Below are positions 59,654 to 64,000 of a stretch of 64,000 bases of DNA, in pieces. Position 1 is the first letter of the stretch. Every line of letters begins with the position of its first letter. The DNA comes from Psychrobacter sp. Cmf 22.2 (GTDB lineage Bacteria > Pseudomonadota > Gammaproteobacteria > Pseudomonadales > Moraxellaceae), in contig NZ_MRYA01000002.1 of the NCBI RefSeq assembly GCF_001921745.1, positions 434,001 to 498,000 of the forward strand. The letters run 5' to 3'. A program made the translations under genes and the position numbers. The notes under the pieces were generated by a model, which was not told the origin of the DNA, searched no databases, and worked only from the letters and a program-made list of their open reading frames with translations.

Positions 59654-61306
59654 ATGAAAAATACAAATCATGGTGGTCAAGCGATCGTAGATAGCCTGCA
59701 ATTGCACGGAGTAAATCGTGCTTATGTCGTTCCAGGGGAGAGTTATCTTTCGGTATTGGATGGTTTATATAATGCTGATATCCAGACAGTGGTATGTCGT
59801 CATGAGGCTGCCTGTACTTATATGGCAGACGCCCATGGTAAGTTTACTGGTCAGCCAGGCATTGCTATGGTGACACGCGGACCAGGAGCGGCGCAAGCCT
59901 ATACTGGCATCCATACGGCGTGGCAAGATGGGGTGCCACTCATATTATTTATCGGTTTAGTACCAGTAGCGGATAGGCAACGTGAGTCATTTCAAGAATT
60001 TGATCCTAATCAATGGTTCTCTAGCCAATGTAAGCGGGTCTTTATATTAGACGAAGTATCAAGGGCGTCTGAAATTGTAGCGAAGGCTTTTCATGCGGCA
60101 TTAGAAGGACGCCCTGGTCCTGTTGTCGTAGGATTACCTGAAGATATTATTCAGCAAGAGTTCCATGGTCAAATGCATCCGGTGATACCAGTGGCTGAGG
60201 GCTGTATCAGTGCTGACAAGCTTGATATTATCAAAGATGCTTTGGCAAAATCTGTGCAGCCATTGATTTTTGCTGGCGGTCAGAATTGGTCTGATGACGC
60301 TACCAAGCAACTAACAACGTTTGCAGAAGACAATTATATTCCAGTGATACATGATTGGCGCGCCTCAGATCGAGTTACCTTTGATTCTCCGGCTCATGCA
60401 GGCTACCTGGGTTATGGACGTTCTGACGACTGTGCAGCATTAATTGAAAACGCCGATGTACTGCTTACGATAGGGACGGTGTTGGGTGACGTTGCAAGTG
60501 ATGGGTATCGATTGCGTCAGTCTTTTGATAAGCCCAATTATATTGTCAATTTAGATACCAGCTTACGCGGTCATAGTGGTGCAGTGACTGAACATATTGT
60601 CGCTAGCCCCATTAGTTTCTCTAAAGCTATTAGTAAGTTAGAAATAGGAGGCTCAGATTCTCGTAAAGACTGGTTTAACTATTGTCATGAGCAGCAAAGA
60701 AAAGACTGCGCGTTTCCGAAAGTGCAGGCTGAGCAAGATGGTACTGCTTCGTCTTATGCCAGTATGACAGAAGTTATTCGAGAGCTTACCAAGCGCTTAC
60801 CAAGAAATGCTGTGTATAGTTTTGGCGCGGGCAATCATTGTATATGGGCTCAGCGTTATCTACCCACTCATACCTTTCCAAGTCAGCTTAGTACCAGAAA
60901 CGGTGCGATGGGTTATAGCCTGCCGGCAGGTATTGTCGCGGCGTTAGAGACGCCAGAGCGTCTGTCAGTCGTAGTAACTGGAGATGGTGAATTCATGATG
61001 AATGAAGCAGAGCTATCAACCTCCATACGATATAACGCACCTGTTTTAATTATTCTCATGGACAATCAGCAGTTTGGCACCATTCGCCAGCATCAAGAAG
61101 CACATTACCCTGATAGAGTATCGGGGACGCAGCTACAAAACCCTGACTTTGCAGCATTAGCAAATGCCTTTGGTGCGCATGGTATACGAATCGATAATAA
61201 TAAGAATATTAAGTCCAGTGTAGATGAAGCAATGCGAGCAGTCTTAAAAGACAAAAAAACAGTGTTACTGCATGTGCTTACTGACCCTGAGGATCTTACG
61301 CCCTAA
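59654..61306 (+). CDS. Thiamine-diphosphate-dependent enzyme (acetolactate synthase/decarboxylase superfamily)
   Basis: This is a 550-residue three-domain ThDP enzyme. VCRHEAAC holds the cofactor-activating Glu51. AMVTRGPGAAQAYTGIHTAWQDGVPLI is the Pyr-domain core. VTGDGEFMMNEAEL (from 443) plus LMDNQQFG is the ThDP/magnesium motif GDG-N. These enzymes decarboxylate 2-oxo acids or join aldehydes. The sequence is not typical IlvB/IlvI: there is no small subunit nearby, so biosynthesis of branched amino acids is unlikely. It follows the NRAMP-like gene by 78 bases and ends at a strong hairpin. A 2-oxo acid decarboxylase or ligase for the imported compound is the best guess. Confidence 0.85.
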   Translation: MKNTNHGGQAIVDSLQLHGVNRAYVVPGESYLSVLDGLYNADIQTVVCRHEAACTYMADAHGKFTGQPGIAMVTRGPGAAQAYTGIHTAWQDGVPLILFIGLVPVADRQRESFQEFDPNQWFSSQCKRVFILDEVSRASEIVAKAFHAALEGRPGPVVVGLPEDIIQQEFHGQMHPVIPVAEGCISADKLDIIKDALAKSVQPLIFAGGQNWSDDATKQLTTFAEDNYIPVIHDWRASDRVTFDSPAHAGYLGYGRSDDCAALIENADVLLTIGTVLGDVASDGYRLRQSFDKPNYIVNLDTSLRGHSGAVTEHIVASPISFSKAISKLEIGGSDSRKDWFNYCHEQQRKDCAFPKVQAEQDGTASSYASMTEVIRELTKRLPRNAVYSFGAGNHCIWAQRYLPTHTFPSQLSTRNGAMGYSLPAGIVAALETPERLSVVVTGDGEFMMNEAELSTSIRYNAPVLIILMDNQQFGTIRQHQEAHYPDRVSGTQLQNPDFAALANAFGAHGIRIDNNKNIKSSVDEAMRAVLKDKKTVLLHVLTDPEDLTP

Positions 61307-61414
61307 GTTTAATGTAGGATATTCCAGCAAAGACACAGGAGTTTTTTAGAAGATACTAGGATTACTTTCACTATCCAGCAGCTTATATTGTATTATGATT
61401 TGGACGTTATAATT

Positions 61415-61450
61415 AAAAGCTGACTATCTATATCTAGATAGCCAGCTTTT
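61415..61450. terminator. Terminator after the ThDP enzyme gene
   Basis: AAAAGCTGACTATCTA pairs with TAGATAGCCAGCTTTT (one mismatch) around TATC, a 16-bp stem that ends in four T residues. It closes the operon that starts at 55584. Confidence 0.7.
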
Positions 61451-61489
61451 AACTCATATGATTACTGATATAGGCTGCAAAAGGTCATG

Positions 61490-62410
61490 ATGCAGAAAAA
61501 ATTAGCAGATAGTTTAAATTGGGCGCTACTTCATGTATTGATTATCATATATGAAGAGGGAAGTATTAGTGCTGCTGCCGATCGATTAAACATTACCCAG
61601 TCAGCTGTTAGTCAAAATCTCAAAAAACTTGAAGAACAGCTCGAAAGCCAGCTTGTTATCCGCAATACAAAGCCTCTAGAGTTGACACCTATTGGTCGTT
61701 ATTGCCTTCAAGTCGCCCAGATGATGTTCACAGAAATTACCTCTATTGAGGCAATGAGGGGCAGTAATTCTCATCTTTTAGAAGGTGTGGTCAAACTATT
61801 GGTAGTCAGTCGCATACACAATCCTAAATATAATCAGTTTTTAGTGTATTTTAAAAAAAAGTATCCCAATATTACGCTAGATTTAACGGTCAAATCTAGT
61901 ATGGATATATTAAATAACTTAAACCAAAAAACGCCTGCCATTGGTATTTGTTTGGCTAGACGTATTCCTGAAAACCTCAATAAAGAACTACTATTCAATC
62001 AACGTTATTATCTATACTGTGGCTACCATCATCCTTTATTTTTAGAAAAAGAATTGAGCTTTGATAGTTTATTAAAAGAAGACTTCATTGCTTTTAATAG
62101 TGAAGATATTGGCGATGTTCTCTCACCAATTACTGTGTTTAAAGAAAGTCACGATCTCACAGGCCGTGTTAGCGCCTATACTAATAATCTAGACGAGGCA
62201 GTTCGTCTGATTTATACAGGGTATGGTATTGGTGCTTTACCTGATCAATTTATTGCGGCTACTCACTTAGAGTCTAAGCTTAGACGTCTGCCACCTAAGA
62301 AGGGGATTGCCGATGTTCCAGTGTATATTTTTTGGCATGAACATCGGCCTTTATCCCTTCTTGAAGCAAAGTTTATCGAAGAGATTGTAGCGTTTGATAT
62401 TTCTCTTTAG
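61490..62410 (+). CDS. LysR-family transcriptional regulator
   Basis: This regulator is about 306 residues; of two adjacent ATGs (61487, 61490) the second has AAGG 5 bases upstream. The helix-turn-helix SISAAADRLNITQSAVSQNLKKLEEQL is at the N-terminus, and an effector domain (VVKLLVVSRIHNPKYNQF, GYGIGALPDQFIA) follows. LysR proteins respond to a metabolite and usually control adjacent genes. Here it lies between the amidohydrolase/transporter/ThDP operon and the maleylacetate-reductase-type gene, all in the same direction, so it is the obvious local regulator. The perfect palindromes at 55400 and 55510 are candidate targets. Confidence 0.9.
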   Translation: MQKKLADSLNWALLHVLIIIYEEGSISAAADRLNITQSAVSQNLKKLEEQLESQLVIRNTKPLELTPIGRYCLQVAQMMFTEITSIEAMRGSNSHLLEGVVKLLVVSRIHNPKYNQFLVYFKKKYPNITLDLTVKSSMDILNNLNQKTPAIGICLARRIPENLNKELLFNQRYYLYCGYHHPLFLEKELSFDSLLKEDFIAFNSEDIGDVLSPITVFKESHDLTGRVSAYTNNLDEAVRLIYTGYGIGALPDQFIAATHLESKLRRLPPKKGIADVPVYIFWHEHRPLSLLEAKFIEEIVAFDISL

Positions 62411-62540
62411 ACGTCGCTTTAAACTAATTACTATTCTTAAATACCTCAAACATACTTACAAAGTGTGAGAGGTTTTGATACGACATTGGAATTAAGCGAG
62501 TTGATGCTTCTCCATGCTAACGATATTCCAGCGTATTTTC

Positions 62541-62570
62541 AGTGAGACTTGTTTCCAGCGAGACCTGCTT
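62541..62570 (+). promoter_or_regulatory. Imperfect tandem repeat upstream of the MAR-type gene
   Basis: AGTGAGACTTGTTT (62541) and AGCGAGACCTGCTT (62557) are direct copies 16 bases apart, just before the ribosome binding site AGGA at 62579. They may be a regulator site or a small duplication. Confidence 0.3.
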
Positions 62571-62589
62571 TGCAAAACAGGATGATATT

Positions 62590-63657
62590 ATGAAAGACTT
62601 TCATTACCAAGCTCTACCGCTCGACGTTCATTTTGGGAACGGCAAATCAGCTGAAGCCAAAGATATTCTAATACAGCATGGTTATCGTAACGTTTTAATA
62701 ATAACGACACCGGGCCAAAAACAAGCGGGTCAGAAGTTATCGCAGCAACTACAAGAGATCTCAGCAAGCGTGTATCCGCACGCTGTCATGCATGTTCCGG
62801 TAGAGGTCGCGAATAAGGCGGTAGAGTTTGTCCAATCTAACAACATTGATTGTTGTCTTGCTTTAGGCGGTGGCTCTACGGTTGGGCTTGCCAAAGCCAT
62901 TGCCTTAAAGACGCATTTGCCGATAGTCGCTATACCTACTACCTATGCAGGTAGCGAGATGACGGCTATTTATGGCATCACTAAAAACAATCTAAAAACC
63001 ACTGGTAAGGACATTCATATCCTACCCAAAGTAGTGATTTATGATCCAGAGCTAAATCTAACCTTGCCTGCGCAAATCTCGGCTTGCTCAGGTATGAACG
63101 CTATGGCACATGCGGTAGAGGCACTATATGCTGAGGATAAAAATCCAATCGTCAGTCTCATGGCGATTGAGTCTATCAAAGCATTGAAGTTTGCTTTGCC
63201 TATGATTGTAAAAGATTTGAGCGATATTTCAGCACGCCAGAAAGCAACCTATGGCGCTTGGCTTGCTGGAGTTTGTCTAGGGTCAGTTGGCATGGCCATT
63301 CATCATAAGATTTGTCATACTTTGGGTGGCACATACAATCTTCCACATGCTCAAGCACACGCCATTACGCTTGCGTATTCGGTGCATTACAACCGCAATG
63401 CTGATATTGACGCTATGGATCGATTGGCAGAGGCGTTAGGTGTTAATAGCCGTGAAGAGGTTGGTTTAGCAATCTACCATTTAAATCAATCTTTAGAGAT
63501 TCCGTTGGCATTAAAAGACATTGGCTTACCCGAAGAGGGTCCATCTGAGGTGGCACAAATTATTTGTGATAGTCCTTATTATAATCCTCGTGATTATGAC
63601 TATGAGGAATTAAAAGATTTATTAAATAAAGCGTATCAAGGACTGCCTCCTGCTTAG
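62590..63657 (+). CDS. Iron-type alcohol dehydrogenase family, maleylacetate-reductase type
   Basis: The product has 355 residues from the ATG at 62590 (AGGA 7 bases upstream; an in-frame GTG at 62542 lies before the ribosome binding site). GGGSTVGLAKAIAL (93-106) binds NAD(P)H, followed by IPTTYAGSEMTAIYGIT. SGMNAMAHAVEAL (from 167) has Asn170 where iron-dependent alcohol dehydrogenases have the first metal ligand Asp. This Asn is typical of maleylacetate reductases. His243 and LPHAQAH remain. It would reduce maleylacetate to 3-oxoadipate, but no ring-cleavage dioxygenase is nearby, so the substrate may differ. Confidence 0.85.
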   Translation: MKDFHYQALPLDVHFGNGKSAEAKDILIQHGYRNVLIITTPGQKQAGQKLSQQLQEISASVYPHAVMHVPVEVANKAVEFVQSNNIDCCLALGGGSTVGLAKAIALKTHLPIVAIPTTYAGSEMTAIYGITKNNLKTTGKDIHILPKVVIYDPELNLTLPAQISACSGMNAMAHAVEALYAEDKNPIVSLMAIESIKALKFALPMIVKDLSDISARQKATYGAWLAGVCLGSVGMAIHHKICHTLGGTYNLPHAQAHAITLAYSVHYNRNADIDAMDRLAEALGVNSREEVGLAIYHLNQSLEIPLALKDIGLPEEGPSEVAQIICDSPYYNPRDYDYEELKDLLNKAYQGLPPA

Positions 63658-63698
63658 AACTTTTATAAACGACGTTTGAGTGTTTTTACAGTCAATAC

Positions 63699-64000
63699 TT
63701 ACGACCTTACCTCCTTAAAACGCAGTAAACGCAAAGCATTGAGCGTGACCAGAACCGTCGCGCCAGCGTCAGCCAGTACCGCAATCCAAAGTCCTGTAAT
63801 CCCAAACACAGTAGTAATCAAGAATATGCCTTTTAGTCCGAGCGCAAACATCACATTTTGATGAATATTGGTCATCGTGGCACGCGATAGCGCAATAAGA
63901 TTGGCAACGTCCATCACGCGGCTTTTTAACAGCGCAATATCAGCCGTTTCGATAGCCACATCTGTACCACTACCCATAGCAATACCGACATCTGCCGTTG
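63699..64000 (-). CDS. Heavy-metal-transporting P-type ATPase, C-terminal end (5' truncated by window)
   Basis: The frame is open to base 64000 on the minus strand and encodes the last 100 residues. TADVGIAMGSGTDVAIETADIALL is the hinge motif of P1B ATPases, followed by two transmembrane helices (GIFLITTVFGITGLW, LADAGATVLVTLNALRLL) and the end RFKEVRS. The Asp in LADAGATVLVTLNALRL is where zinc/cadmium/lead-type (ZntA/CadA) pumps carry an intramembrane Asp. The phosphorylation DKTG site is outside the window, so metal choice is inferred. It converges on the MAR-type gene from the opposite strand. Confidence 0.88.
   Translation of the reverse strand, partial: TADVGIAMGSGTDVAIETADIALLKSRVMDVANLIALSRATMTNIHQNVMFALGLKGIFLITTVFGITGLWIAVLADAGATVLVTLNALRLLRFKEVRS

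Noticed and set aside
61415..61450. Hairpin before LysR as a regulator site rather than a terminator
   Set aside because: The 16-bp stem ends in AAAA/TTTT and directly follows the ThDP gene, which fits a terminator better; dual use cannot be excluded.
1..64000. CRISPR array, phage or transposase genes, tRNA or rRNA
   Set aside because: I found no regularly spaced repeats, no integrase or transposase motifs, and no cloverleaf or rRNA sequence in reading through the window.

Overview
The window looks like a chromosomal segment of a gammaproteobacterium of the family Moraxellaceae, most likely Psychrobacter. Supporting signs are moderate-to-low GC with A+T-rich intergenic DNA, a pheA-hisC-(tyrA-aroA fusion) block of the Pseudomonas/Acinetobacter type, an acyl-CoA metabolism built from several small operons, and a dispersed imperfect palindrome with two copies here. 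The genus is inferred from gene content and was not tested by alignment. I see no rRNA, tRNA, CRISPR array, transposase or phage gene.

Region by region. 1-7.2 kb: the end of sohB, then a fatty-acid module of acyl-CoA dehydrogenase, APH-fold kinase, histidine phosphatase and SDR, facing a convergent fadD. The dehydrogenase/kinase pair resembles ACAD10/ACAD11 and LvaC/LvaA, which remove 4-hydroxyl groups from acyl-CoAs through a phosphorylated intermediate. 7.5-13 kb: fetAB-like ABC exporter genes, a YbgC-type thioesterase, xthA, argJ and a small lipoprotein. 13-22 kb: sdaA, an NCS2 permease, a DMT exporter, a WG-repeat secreted protein, an alpha/beta hydrolase, rubredoxin, apt and tal. 22.9-28 kb: phenylalanine/tyrosine/shikimate genes pheA, hisC and tyrA-aroA. 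28.3-37 kb: rarD, folB, a divergent folK, a PACE efflux protein, cysE, and the dnaE-Hpt-trmJ run. 37.4-44.6 kb: one leftward run of ggt, glcD, glcE, glcF and a DadA-like oxidase. 45-48.9 kb: a Cpx-like envelope stress locus with an internally duplicated CpxP/Spy-like lipoprotein divergent from cpxR-cpxA, plus an unknown secreted protein. 49.4-55.1 kb: a tightly packed beta-oxidation operon of acyl-CoA dehydrogenase, thiolase, FadB/FadJ-type enzyme and AMACR-type racemase.

55.4-63.7 kb is the most accessory-looking part. It holds an HDAC-family amidohydrolase, a sodium/solute symporter, a small ORF, an NRAMP-fold transporter lacking the canonical metal-binding Asp and Asn, a thiamine-diphosphate enzyme, a LysR regulator and a maleylacetate-reductase-type dehydrogenase. 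It is preceded by a perfect 26-bp palindrome and a perfect 16-bp palindrome. This is probably a regulated catabolic unit of unknown substrate and is the best candidate for undescribed biology here. The window ends inside a heavy-metal P-type ATPase on the minus strand.

Several start codons were moved from the longest reading frame to positions with a Shine-Dalgarno sequence. Rubredoxin and the 44-codon ORF at 58185 were found by reading the sequence directly.
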